Below, in pieces: positions 40,562-49,688 of a stretch of 64,000 nt of DNA. Below the pieces are notes generated by a model, which was given only the letters and a program-made list of their open reading frames with translations, searched no databases and was not told the DNA's origin. How positions within the stretch are numbered: the first letter of the stretch is position 1; the number at the start of each line of letters is the position of its first letter. Both the position numbers and the translations under genes were made by a program. Source of the DNA: Actinomycetota bacterium (GTDB taxonomy: Bacteria > Actinomycetota > Coriobacteriia > Anaerosomatales > Anaerosomataceae); assembly GCA_009773565.1 (NCBI GenBank), contig WSXY01000006.1:38728-102727 (forward strand), written 5' to 3'.

Positions 40562-41426
40562 GCGCGGACTCGGTAGGGGCCTTTCGGCCCTGATTCCTGG
40601 AGCGGGACATGAGTTTGTCGGCGGTGAGCCACAGGAGCTCCCCATCGACTTCATTAGTCCAAACCCTAATCAACCTCGTACGGCCATGGACGCAGATCAG
40701 ATCGACGAGCTTTCCGACTCCATCGGCAAAGTCGGAGTCCTACAGCCCATAATCGTGAGGCCTCATGCCGAGGGGTATCAGATTATCGCCGGCGAGCGTC
40801 GCTGGCGCGCAGCCAAAGCGGCGGGTCTTACCAAAGTGCCGGTTCGTGTCATGGCTTCAACAGAAACCGAGGCGCTGGCGCTGGCGCTGATTGAGAACTT
40901 GCAGCGACAGGACCTGAATGCAATCGAAGAAGCACGAGGATACCGACGTTTGATCGCAGAGTACGGAATGACGCAGGCAGAGCTTGCCGACAGGGTCTCG
41001 AAGTCGCGCTCTGCCGTTACAAACACACTCCGCCTCCTTGATCTTCCTGAGGATGTTCAAGAGCTCATGTACGCGAACAAGCTCACCGCGGGTCACGCCC
41101 GGGCCGTCCTCTCCCTTACAGACGAGGCGCAACGGATTCGACTTGCTCACCGGATCGTCGACGAGGGCCTTTCGGTTCGCGACGCGGAGAACCTCGCCCG
41201 GCTGATTGCCGCTGGGCAAGGTGAGCGCACGCCCCGACCGATCTCGCCTAAGTCCTATAAGGTTGTTGCCCGCAAGCTTCGTCGGCTGCTTTCTACGACG
41301 GTTCGCGTCAGACAGACCGTAAAGAAGGGCAAGATCGAGATTGACTTCACTGATGAGGGCGATCTGGAGCGAATCTTCCGCGTATTGACGGAGAGTGGAG
41401 TCGCCGAGGAGGCGGACACTGAATGA
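40554..41426 (+). CDS. parB: Chromosome partitioning CTPase ParB (Spo0J)
   Basis: 290 aa, GTG start. N-terminal RGLGRGLSALIPG, CTP-binding ParB/Srx fold with IIAGERRWRAAKAAG (the GERRxRA C-motif) and LIENLQRQDLNAIEEARGY, HTH domain (LADRVSKSRSAVTNTLRLLDLP) contacting parS, and C-terminal dimer domain. Loads at the two parS sites 1.6 kb upstream. Confidence 0.97.
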   Translation: MTKRGLGRGLSALIPGAGHEFVGGEPQELPIDFISPNPNQPRTAMDADQIDELSDSIGKVGVLQPIIVRPHAEGYQIIAGERRWRAAKAAGLTKVPVRVMASTETEALALALIENLQRQDLNAIEEARGYRRLIAEYGMTQAELADRVSKSRSAVTNTLRLLDLPEDVQELMYANKLTAGHARAVLSLTDEAQRIRLAHRIVDEGLSVRDAENLARLIAAGQGERTPRPISPKSYKVVARKLRRLLSTTVRVRQTVKKGKIEIDFTDEGDLERIFRVLTESGVAEEADTE

Positions 41427-41725
41427 GAACCCGAAGAATGGAATATTTTGTCATAGGCTTGTTTGCGGGAGCCGTTGGCGGCATTGTTCTCGGCCTACTC
41501 TTCGCTCCTGACTCAGGTGTTCGCACGAGGCGCCGCCTCGCTAATGAGGCGCTCAGGGTTGCTGAAGCCGCTCGGGCAGTTGCAGATCGTGCCGAGCGAG
41601 CTGCGGAAATCGTGGGTTCCCGGGTCGATCACTACCTGGGACGCGACGAAGAGGTCGCCTGGCGTAAGGTTCAGGAGATTCGAGATGGCGTCAAGCGTTA
41701 CTCCCGGACAGTCATGACTTCCTGA
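41423..41725 (+). CDS. YtxH-domain small membrane protein
   Basis: 100 aa. One TM (YFVIGLFAGAVGGIVLGLLFAP) ending in the YtxH signature GLLFAPDSGVRTRR, then an amphipathic Ala/Arg/Glu helix. YtxH proteins are general-stress-associated and of unknown mechanism. ATG overlaps the parB stop (ATGA), so it belongs to the parAB operon here. Confidence 0.88.
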   Translation: MRTRRMEYFVIGLFAGAVGGIVLGLLFAPDSGVRTRRRLANEALRVAEAARAVADRAERAAEIVGSRVDHYLGRDEEVAWRKVQEIRDGVKRYSRTVMTS

Positions 41726-41779
41726 TGTCAGTGGCGTGAGCTACGCTTCCCTCCGACGCTTAGAGGGGAGGGTGGACGT

Positions 41780-44698
41780 ATGGCGCTGCTGGTGATCACC
41801 GGTTTGGCTAACTGCGGAAAGACGGGCCGTGTATATAGCCGCGTGCGCGAAGCATCGGGCGCCGGCCTTAACCCGGTTCTTCTTTTGCCTTCGGAACCAG
41901 AAGTGCAACGGGCGGCGGGGGAGCTGTGCCAGTCCGGCCCCCTTGGAACCTCGGTTTTGCAGTTCGATCGCTACCTCGACTCACTCTGGCTGTCGCTTGG
42001 CGATGGCCGACTGATCGTCGGTCAAACCCAGAGGACGCTTCTGCTCAGGCAGGCCCTAAAGACACATCCGCCGGCAATCCTTAAGGGTTCGGCGGAGCAC
42101 GCGGGCTTCCTGCGGATCCTTGAGCGCGTCGTTCAGCGGGCGGGGGAGCGCGTTCCGGTTGACGGAGCCCTCGCGCGTACAGAAGCGCAACGCAACGCCG
42201 CAGACGAGATTCTCGGTCTTGTTGATGCGTATGAGGCGCTCCTTCTTCAAGGTGGCCTCATCGAATCATCTGCGGCACACCGATGCGTTGTGGAGCGAAT
42301 CGAGTCTCACTCGATGAGCGGACCCCTCGCAGTGAATCGCTTTGGAAGTTTCACGCCCATACAACGGGCGTTTCTCACGCGCGCGGTTGAACTCGGTGTC
42401 GAGGTCACCGTTGCCCTGACCTGGGCGGATGGTCATCCGGCCACAACCGCCGCTGACGAGACGATCCGGTATCTCATGGGTCTTCCCGGTGCGGAGATCG
42501 TCCAGTTGGACAGCCTGCAGCCGCCCTCGATGGAGATCCAGGCCCTGGAGCAATCGCTCTTTACCGGGGCGAGCCCGCGCACTCCTCTTGAGGCGGGCGG
42601 GGCTGTTGTTCTCTCCGAGGCGGCAGGCGTGAGCGGGGAGTCCCAGCGGATCATCAGGGAGATCCAAGAACTGGAAATATCTGGGATTCCGTTAGAGGAA
42701 ATTGCGGTTGTCTTCCGTCGTCCCGAAGCTCATATCGAGGCGATTGCAGCGGCTCTTGCTGAGGCGGGGCTTTCTTTCGATCTTGACGCCCGCGTCCCTG
42801 TCGTTCGCACAGGACTTGGTCGCGCCCTTTCGTTGCTGCTCCAACACCTCTGTGGTGGTCGCGAACGGGCCGAACTTGTCGGGTTCTTACGATCCGGCTA
42901 CGCCTGGACCGCTCCGGGCGACGTTGATCACTTTGACGAGCGTGCTCGTCGGGCGCGCGCTCCAGGCGGTTTCAGATTACTCGCTGACGCGAAGCTGATC
43001 GGTCCGAAGACGCACGTGTTCCTCGACCGGGCGGAGACCCTTTGTGGTGCTTCGCTTGATGCCTCGCACGTTAGCGGGTGGCGGTACCTCATCGCTGACA
43101 TGCTGCGCTCGCGTCATGGGGCGCCGGCGGTGTTCGGGCCAGAAGGACTCGCCGACGCCGGAGCACAGCGCGCGATCATGCAGGCGATTGAGGAGATGAC
43201 AGCGCTTACGTGCTGCCAATTCACGCCGCGAGACGTGCTTGATCAACTGGGAGTGCTCGACGTATCGCTCTCGGGAGGCGAACGCGAAGGCCAGCTTCAT
43301 GTCATGAATGCCGAGAGGGCCCGATCACGCCGGTTCGATGCAATCGTCATCGGCGGACTTGTGGGCGGGGAGTTTCCGGTGAACGCGGCTGAGGACGCGC
43401 TCGGCCGACCAGACCTGACGGCTGCGCTCGCTCAGGCGGGAATCGATGTTGCATCCCGGGGCGGGGCGGCCGAGGAGCGGATGCTCTTCTATCAAGTGGT
43501 AACCGGTGCGCGTAAGAAGGTGGTGCTGAGCAGGGCGGTCGTTGACGACGACGGGAAGCCACTTCGCGCCTCGACCTTTTGGGAGGACGTCCTTGATCTC
43601 TACCGGGACCCCGAGACAGGCGATTTTGCGTCCGGCGAGGGCCCCCGGACGCGGAGGCTCACCCTTGCGGACCTCGCGGAACACGAAGACGCGCCGCTGA
43701 GCGAGCGACGCGCGCTTCGCGACCAAGCCTCGGCAGCATCAGCAGGAGCGCCTCTGGGTGCTCTGACGCCTCGGGTTGCTCTGGCGCGCTGGCGCGCTGG
43801 CGTGCGCAGCGGGTGTGTGACGGGGGAGGTCGCCGAAAGCCTTGCTCGTAGAGAGGTGTTCTCGGCAAGCGATATCGAGGCGTATCTGGCCTGCCCGTAT
43901 CGCTGGTTCTATCAGCGTGAGCTCACGGCGAAACCGCTGGAAGAGGCCCTCGACGCGCTTGAGAAGGGGCGGATAGCGCACGAGATCCTGCGAACTTTCT
44001 ATGACGCGTGGATCGCGAACGGCTATGACCGGGTCACACCCGAGCTCCTTGCCGAGGCGTCATCACAGCTCGCGCTGAGTGCCGAACTTGTCGTAGCGAG
44101 TCGCCCGGCACCACGGACCCTGCTTGAAGAAGAGGCTGTTCGCGGGGCGGTGTCGGGCGCCCGGCGTATCGTCGAGCGAGATGCGCGATTCTTACCCGGG
44201 TTCGCTCCGGTTCATCACGAGTGGTCTTTTGGAGCCCCTGGCGGAACAGGAGCGGAAGAGATTGGCAGTTTCTTCCTCCGAGGAAGAATCGATCGAATCG
44301 AGGTTTCGCCCGGAGGGATCATGATCGTTGACTACAAATCGGGCGGTACTGTCGCGCCGCGAGCGAAGTTTGCCAGCGAGGGCCTCGTCCAGCTACAACT
44401 CTACGGACTCATTGCGAGCAGACGCCTCAATCAGCCGCTGCTCGGAGGTTTGTATCGAAGCATGCTTTACGGTGGCGATCGTGGTTTCTACCTGAGTGAG
44501 GGGCTTGCGGGCGCCGGGCTTTCGGCCAGGGATGGCTGTACTGAAGAGGAGCTCGAGCAGGTTCTGGCGGACGCGGTTATCGCAGCCGAAACAGCTGTTG
44601 CGGGCATGCGCGCGGGCGAGATCCCGGCCACCCCTCGCAAGACAGGCACGTGCGAGTACTGCGCCGCGCGGTGCGTGTGTGGAGGTTCGAAGCAATGA
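41780..44698 (+). CDS. addB: AddB-like ATP-dependent nuclease subunit (PD-(D/E)XK, Fe-S)
   Basis: 972 aa, ATG after a GGGAGG RBS. N-terminal UvrD-like helicase remnant with Walker A GLANCGKTGRV. C-terminal RecB-family nuclease: first cluster Cys in CPYRWFY, catalytic Asp in LRGRIDRIEV, catalytic DYKSG in IMIVDYKSGG, and cluster ligands C-x2-C-x5-C in CEYCAARCVC at the C-terminus. This cysteine pattern is the Fe-S staple of AddB. With AddA it resects double-strand breaks up to Chi for RecA loading. Overlaps addA by 4 bp. Shorter than B. subtilis AddB (about 1166). Confidence 0.85.
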   Translation: MALLVITGLANCGKTGRVYSRVREASGAGLNPVLLLPSEPEVQRAAGELCQSGPLGTSVLQFDRYLDSLWLSLGDGRLIVGQTQRTLLLRQALKTHPPAILKGSAEHAGFLRILERVVQRAGERVPVDGALARTEAQRNAADEILGLVDAYEALLLQGGLIESSAAHRCVVERIESHSMSGPLAVNRFGSFTPIQRAFLTRAVELGVEVTVALTWADGHPATTAADETIRYLMGLPGAEIVQLDSLQPPSMEIQALEQSLFTGASPRTPLEAGGAVVLSEAAGVSGESQRIIREIQELEISGIPLEEIAVVFRRPEAHIEAIAAALAEAGLSFDLDARVPVVRTGLGRALSLLLQHLCGGRERAELVGFLRSGYAWTAPGDVDHFDERARRARAPGGFRLLADAKLIGPKTHVFLDRAETLCGASLDASHVSGWRYLIADMLRSRHGAPAVFGPEGLADAGAQRAIMQAIEEMTALTCCQFTPRDVLDQLGVLDVSLSGGEREGQLHVMNAERARSRRFDAIVIGGLVGGEFPVNAAEDALGRPDLTAALAQAGIDVASRGGAAEERMLFYQVVTGARKKVVLSRAVVDDDGKPLRASTFWEDVLDLYRDPETGDFASGEGPRTRRLTLADLAEHEDAPLSERRALRDQASAASAGAPLGALTPRVALARWRAGVRSGCVTGEVAESLARREVFSASDIEAYLACPYRWFYQRELTAKPLEEALDALEKGRIAHEILRTFYDAWIANGYDRVTPELLAEASSQLALSAELVVASRPAPRTLLEEEAVRGAVSGARRIVERDARFLPGFAPVHHEWSFGAPGGTGAEEIGSFFLRGRIDRIEVSPGGIMIVDYKSGGTVAPRAKFASEGLVQLQLYGLIASRRLNQPLLGGLYRSMLYGGDRGFYLSEGLAGAGLSARDGCTEEELEQVLADAVIAAETAVAGMRAGEIPATPRKTGTCEYCAARCVCGGSKQ

Positions 44699-47600
44699 GG
44701 CCCGTACTCGCCCCCGAGCAAGACGCAGTCGTTCACGCCCCGGACGGCGATCTCTTTGTCGCGGCCGGAGCCGGATCAGGCAAGACACACGTCCTTGTCT
44801 CGCGATTTGTCGCCGCGGTGCTTGGCGAGGGTCCGCTCGAGGAGCGCCGCGTCGAGGAGATTCTTGCCATCACCTTCACCGAAAAGGCAGCGGGGGAGCT
44901 CACCGAACGCGTTCGGGCCGCTTTGCACAGAGCGGGTCGGCCGCAGGAGGCGCGTACCGTTGAGGACGCGTGGGTCTCGACCATCCACGGGATGTGTTCG
45001 CGGATGCTTCGCAGACATGCCTTCGAGATCGGGCTCGATCCCACATTCGGCGTATGCACGAATGTCCAGGCAGCCGTTCTCGTGCAATCGGCGTTTGAGA
45101 CCGCCGCCCGTGAGTTGCTGGCGGAATCAAAGGAGACCGAAGCACTTATCCTCGACCTTGGCGCTGCGGCGGTGTGCCGCGCGGTTGTCTCTGCGCACAA
45201 TCAGGTGCGATCGATGGGCCGCTCTCCGGGCGACATCTCACCAGGCGTGGCGGTCACGACATCTGACCTGACGGCGCTTTCTGCCGAGCTCGCCAGCGTT
45301 TCAGGCACGTTCGCCTCGTTCCCCGAGACAGCGACGACCGCCAGGAACGCGACGCTAGCGCGCGACATTGTTCTGTCACTGGAAGCATTTGTTGCTGAAG
45401 GATGCCCGGCCGACAGCGCTCACGCGCTTCTCGGGACAGTAGGAAGCGTCAGTTTCTACAAGCGTGGGGGAGAAGAGGTCAAAGAAGCCGCCGGTCACGG
45501 AAACGTGCTGCGTGAGGCGGTCGTCGGCGTACTTACACAGATCGTGTGCGCGCCCTATGAGGTGGCGTTCGCCGGGCTTCTCGAACGGTTCGGTGCGCGG
45601 TATGCGAATCTCAAGGACGCGGCGGGGCTGCTCGACTTCGAGGACCTTCAGATAAAGACGGCCGAACTCTTTGAGGCACATCCGGATGTAGCGGATGCCT
45701 ACCGGTCGGCGTTTCGGCACGTCATGATCGATGAGTTCCAGGACACGAACGCCCTGCAGATGCGCATTGCGCGATCCCTTTCGGATGGAGATCTTCTGAC
45801 GGTCGGCGACGACAAGCAGTCGATCTACCGCTTTAGACATGCGGACGTCTCAGTTTTCAAGCATCTGGAGGCCGGGGCATCCAACGTGCGCCGACTTGCG
45901 GCCAACTATCGCTCGCATGCGGATGTGCTCGGGGCGATCAATGAGCTGTTTGGATCGACAGCGCTCTTTGGGAGTGACCTCACCAGGCTTGCTCCCATGC
46001 GTGACGAGGGCGAGGCGCCGCCGTGGCCTTCCGGTGAACCCCGGGTCCGCATGCTCGTGCTGGATGACCGCGAGCTGGTCGGTGAGGCGAGGAAAGAGGC
46101 GGAAGCGCGTGCGCTCGCGCGGCACTTCGCGATGCTTCGCCAGCAGGGCGTGCGTCAGGGTGACATGGCCGTGCTGGTTCGGGCGATGCAGAACCGCGCA
46201 GAGCGGATCGAGCGGGCGCTTCGGGACGAGGGATTCGATGTCTACGTCGCGTCGGGAGGCACGTTCTTCTCGCGCCCGGAGGTTGAGGACATACTCGCGC
46301 TTCTGCGGGTGGTCGATAATCCCCGTGACGACAGGGCGCTCATGCAGGTGTTGGCCGGACGCATCACCGGCCTGAGCGACGAAGCGCTGCACAGGATCTC
46401 AAATCTGCCGGCGAAGCGCCTGTGGGACTCCGTCGTCGACGGCTTGCAGGGATGCACGCTGGGCGCCACCGACGCGGCGCTTCTCGTGCGTACCGTTGCA
46501 ACCATCAAGGGTTTGCGAGAGGCACGCGGACACCAGAGCATTGCGGCTCTCATCCACGAGGCATGCGAGCGGCTTGACTATGACCTTGTGCTCTTCGCAT
46601 CGGGGCCGGGTGGTCCGCGCGCGTGGGCGAACGTGTTGAAGGTCTCGCGACTGGCGGGCGAGTTCGAGCGCGGATCCGCCGGAGACCTCGGGGGGTTCCT
46701 CGACTATATGGCGTCGTACCGCGAGGTCTCGCCGGAGACACAGGCCGCGCTGGCGAGCGAGGATGTCGATGCCGTTCGCATCATGAGCGTGCATGCGGCG
46801 AAGGGCCTCGAGTTTCCGGTCGTGGCCGTCGCCGACCTGGGATCGAAGCCCAGGGCGGATGCGGATATGGTTCTGCTCGGCAGGGGGGACGACCACCGGC
46901 TCGCCATGCGGCTGCCCGCTTCGGCATCACCGGATGGTGAAGCGCACGAGACAGCTGCCTACAGCGAACTGAGAGCGGCTGAGGCGGCCGCTGACGAAGA
47001 GGAGGGACGACGAGTCCTCTACGTCGCATGCACGAGGGCGAGAGAGGCGCTCGTGCTGTGCGGATCAGCGGACCCCACAAAAGAAGCCAAAGGCTCGTGT
47101 GCGCTCGATGTCCTACGAATCGCCGCCGGTCTGGAGGGGCCGATTGAGGATTTTGAAGCCGTGGTATCTCTCGGTGGCAAGAGCTCACTCACGCTGTCCG
47201 TGGTGGTCGCTGAGACGCCTCGTTCGGCAGCGTGCGAGGTGCCGCTTGAGCCCGCGTATGACCCGGCGGCTTTCGCGCAGGACACCAGAATCGCGCGTCC
47301 CCGGAGCACGCGCCCGCGAACTATCTCCTATACGGGCCTCGCGGACTACAAGGCGTGTCCGTACAGATTCTACGCGGGCAAGATCGCCGGTCTGCGCACT
47401 CCTGAGGTCATCCGGCCGGGCACACGTCCGCTTCAGTTTGGAAGCGCAGTACACGCGGCCCTGCAGTGTGCGGGCGGAGCGATGCCGCCGCTCGAGATGC
47501 TTGAGGCAACCGCGCGCGCGTACGCGCTTGATGAAGACGGGCGCGCGCGGCTCGAGAGTGCGGTTCGGGCTTTCGCGGACAGCACGGTTGCTCGCGAGGT

Positions 47601-48069
47601 CAGTCAGGCCGACACGGTCATTCGGGAGTGTCCGCTCTTCGTTCCGCTCGGGCGGACTATGCTCACGGGTACGATCGACCTCATTGCCTGGCGTGGTGCG
47701 GAAGCGACGATCGTCGACTACAAGACCGGCATGGGCGAGCTTTCGCCGGGCGAGGACGGGGAGCGATTCAGGACGCAGGCAGAGTGCTATGCGCTTGCGG
47801 CGTTCAAAGCGGGGGCAGCCACTGTCACCGTGCGCTTCGTCGAAGTGGAGCGCGAATGTCGCGAGACGCGCTATGCGTTCACTCTCCCGGACCTCGATGC
47901 GATTGAGCGCGCTCTTCTCGACACGCTTGATCTGATGGAGCGTGGCGAGTTTCCGCACCGTGCCGAGTTTGAGGCTGAGGTGTGCGGAGAGTGCCCGGCT
48001 CTGGGCGGGGTGTGTCCGATCAATCCCCGGAGAGGCGCTTCTGACGGAGTTGACCGCAAGCCGCGCTGA
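44695..48069 (+). CDS. addA: AddA-like helicase-nuclease subunit (UvrD/RecB family)
   Basis: 1124 aa from ATG 44695 (GGAGG upstream, ATGA overlap with addB). SF1A motifs: Q motif LAPEQDAVV, Walker A VAAGAGSGKTHVLVSR, Walker B MIDEFQDTNALQMR, motif III GDDKQSIYRFRHADV, motif IV ANYRSHADVL, motif V SVHAAKGLEFPVVAV, motif VI LYVACTRAREALVL. C-terminal PD-(D/E)XK nuclease with GTIDLIAW and TIVDYKTGMGE, ending in a Cys-rich tail (CGECPALGGVC). Its 3' end overlaps the convergent rlmN by 50 bp. Confidence 0.9.
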   Translation: MRPVLAPEQDAVVHAPDGDLFVAAGAGSGKTHVLVSRFVAAVLGEGPLEERRVEEILAITFTEKAAGELTERVRAALHRAGRPQEARTVEDAWVSTIHGMCSRMLRRHAFEIGLDPTFGVCTNVQAAVLVQSAFETAARELLAESKETEALILDLGAAAVCRAVVSAHNQVRSMGRSPGDISPGVAVTTSDLTALSAELASVSGTFASFPETATTARNATLARDIVLSLEAFVAEGCPADSAHALLGTVGSVSFYKRGGEEVKEAAGHGNVLREAVVGVLTQIVCAPYEVAFAGLLERFGARYANLKDAAGLLDFEDLQIKTAELFEAHPDVADAYRSAFRHVMIDEFQDTNALQMRIARSLSDGDLLTVGDDKQSIYRFRHADVSVFKHLEAGASNVRRLAANYRSHADVLGAINELFGSTALFGSDLTRLAPMRDEGEAPPWPSGEPRVRMLVLDDRELVGEARKEAEARALARHFAMLRQQGVRQGDMAVLVRAMQNRAERIERALRDEGFDVYVASGGTFFSRPEVEDILALLRVVDNPRDDRALMQVLAGRITGLSDEALHRISNLPAKRLWDSVVDGLQGCTLGATDAALLVRTVATIKGLREARGHQSIAALIHEACERLDYDLVLFASGPGGPRAWANVLKVSRLAGEFERGSAGDLGGFLDYMASYREVSPETQAALASEDVDAVRIMSVHAAKGLEFPVVAVADLGSKPRADADMVLLGRGDDHRLAMRLPASASPDGEAHETAAYSELRAAEAAADEEEGRRVLYVACTRAREALVLCGSADPTKEAKGSCALDVLRIAAGLEGPIEDFEAVVSLGGKSSLTLSVVVAETPRSAACEVPLEPAYDPAAFAQDTRIARPRSTRPRTISYTGLADYKACPYRFYAGKIAGLRTPEVIRPGTRPLQFGSAVHAALQCAGGAMPPLEMLEATARAYALDEDGRARLESAVRAFADSTVAREVSQADTVIRECPLFVPLGRTMLTGTIDLIAWRGAEATIVDYKTGMGELSPGEDGERFRTQAECYALAAFKAGAATVTVRFVEVERECRETRYAFTLPDLDAIERALLDTLDLMERGEFPHRAEFEAEVCGECPALGGVCPINPRRGASDGVDRKPR

Positions 48070-49057
48070 TGTCCGTTCCACGCTCGGCGCGGAGTGAAGA
48101 CTCGATGCTCGCTGCTGCCAGGGCGGCCATAAATACCCGCGTTCTGCTTTCGGCAGCACGTGCGAACCCGGACCCCTTAACGGGATTCACCGGTATGAGA
48201 TTCACGTGACAAAGCAGGCCGCGGCAGAACGTGACCAGTGCGGAAAGCGCGGCATCGGAGTCGTTGACGTCGGCGATGAGCGCGTACTCGAGGGTAGGGC
48301 GACGGCCCGTTTGCGTTGCGTACGCGGAAAGCGCCTCGCGAAGTTGCGGCAGAGGGTAGGAGCGTACTCCCGGCATGAGCGTGTCTCGCGTTCTCTGGAT
48401 TGCAGAGTGCAGGGAGACAGCGAGGGTGAACTGCTCAGGTTCTGTCGAGAAGCGCCGGATTCCGGTCAGGATCCCGCACGTCGAGACCGTGAGGTGTCGT
48501 GCACCGATGCCCGGTCCATCAGGCGAGTTCAGGTACCGGAGTGCCGCAAGCGTCGCCTCGTAGTTGGCGAACGGTTCGCCCTGGCCCATGGCGACCGCAT
48601 TCGAAACGCGGCGGCCCATATCGTCGGAGATCCGCAAGACCTGGTCGGTCATCTCACCGGGCGTGAGGTTGCGAACGAAGCCTCCTCGACCAGTCGCACA
48701 GAACGTGCAGCCCATCGCACACCCGGCCTGCGTCGAGAAGCATACGGTTAGGCGATCCCCGGCGGGGATGCCGACGCTTTCCACGGTGACGCCGTCGGAC
48801 AGACGCCACAGATACTTGCGGGTGCCGTCCGAGGAGGTCTCGGACGCTTCCAAAGCGAGTGAGCCGACGGCGTAGCGCGATTCGAGCTTGGCGCGCAACG
48901 CCGCCGGCAGGTCGCTCATGTCTTCAAACGAAGCTGCGCCGCGACCGTAGAGCCAGCGAATGATCTGGCGGGCGCGGAATGCCGGCTCGCCAAGTTCGGC
49001 GACGAGTCGCTCGATACCCGCGCGGTCAAGACTCTTGATGTCGGGGCGGTCGGTCAC
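48020..49057 (-). CDS. rlmN: Dual-specificity RNA methyltransferase RlmN
   Basis: 345 aa. Radical-SAM enzyme adding C2-methyl to A2503 of 23S rRNA and A37 of some tRNAs. The 4Fe-4S motif is C113-x3-C117-x2-C120 (CAMGCTFC). The catalytic Cys pair is C334 (ISAACGQL) and Cys106 (TVCFSTQ), seven residues before the cluster as in E. coli. MGQGEPFANYEATLAAL and VNLIPVNPVKGS are family blocks. Six bp downstream of the rubrerythrin gene, so likely co-transcribed with it. Confidence 0.96.
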   Translation of the reverse strand: MTDRPDIKSLDRAGIERLVAELGEPAFRARQIIRWLYGRGAASFEDMSDLPAALRAKLESRYAVGSLALEASETSSDGTRKYLWRLSDGVTVESVGIPAGDRLTVCFSTQAGCAMGCTFCATGRGGFVRNLTPGEMTDQVLRISDDMGRRVSNAVAMGQGEPFANYEATLAALRYLNSPDGPGIGARHLTVSTCGILTGIRRFSTEPEQFTLAVSLHSAIQRTRDTLMPGVRSYPLPQLREALSAYATQTGRRPTLEYALIADVNDSDAALSALVTFCRGLLCHVNLIPVNPVKGSGFARAAESRTRVFMAALAAASIESSLRAERGTDISAACGQLRQKRLSGD

Positions 49058-49063
49058 CGGCGA

Positions 49064-49561
49064 CTACTCGCCTAGCGCTTTGATGTACCTGTCGCGATGC
49101 TGGCGCTCATAGGAGCCGACGGCGCGGAAGTAGTGTGCGATGTCGGTGAAGCCCTCGGCCTCAGCGGTCTCCGCGAACGAGGGGTACATGTCGACGGTCT
49201 CGTAGTTCTCGCCATCGGCCGCCGCGCGGAGGTTCTCGGCGGTGGTTCCAAACCCGTTCATGTACGCGAGGTGCCCGAGCGCGTGAGCGGTCTCCTCGGC
49301 GGCGGCGTGGTCGAACGCGGCAGCAGCCTCTTCATTGCCTTCGAGACGCGCTATGGCAGCCCAGAGCGTGTAGCGGCGGTTCGCCTGAGACTCTCCGGCG
49401 AACGCGGCCTTGAGGTTCTCAAACGTCGTGCTTCCCGAGATGTCACCGGCAGCTGCGTACGGCAGGAAGAACGAGCTGGGCGCACCGCACACCGGACAGA
49501 CCTCGGGCGCCGGCCCGACGTGGAGGTAGCCGCAACCCTTGCAGCGATATGTCTCAACCAT
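49064..49561 (-). CDS. Reverse rubrerythrin (rubredoxin domain first)
   Basis: 165 aa. N-terminal rubredoxin Fe(Cys)4 site, C7-x2-C10 and C22-x2-C25 (YRCKGCGYL, EVCPVCGAP). The four-helix diiron domain follows: GESQANRRYTLWA, EEAAAAFDHAAAEETAHALGH and VGSYERQHRDRY supply Glu and His ligands. Domain order is the reverse of classical rubrerythrin, as in the clostridial reverse rubrerythrins that reduce H2O2 and O2 with NADH-derived electrons. Supports an anaerobic, oxygen-coping host. RBS AAAGGAGA precedes the ATG. Confidence 0.93.
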   Translation of the reverse strand: MVETYRCKGCGYLHVGPAPEVCPVCGAPSSFFLPYAAAGDISGSTTFENLKAAFAGESQANRRYTLWAAIARLEGNEEAAAAFDHAAAEETAHALGHLAYMNGFGTTAENLRAAADGENYETVDMYPSFAETAEAEGFTDIAHYFRAVGSYERQHRDRYIKALGE

Positions 49562-49641
49562 GGGGTCTCCTTTTCGAGGGAGGACACGTCCGTATGACGC
49601 GCTCCGTGTATTCTACCCATCTCACCTGGCGAGCGGGGATG

Positions 49642-49670
49642 CGTAAGGGCGCCCGGCGGACGCCCTTACG
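49642..49670 (-). terminator. Terminator after htrA
   Basis: 10-bp perfect stem cgtaagggcg (49642-49651) and cgcccttacg (49661-49670) with a 9-nt loop, 19 bp past the htrA stop on the minus strand. It also lies upstream of the rubrerythrin gene. Confidence 0.75.
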
Positions 49671-49688
49671 ACTCTCAGTATGGTGGTT

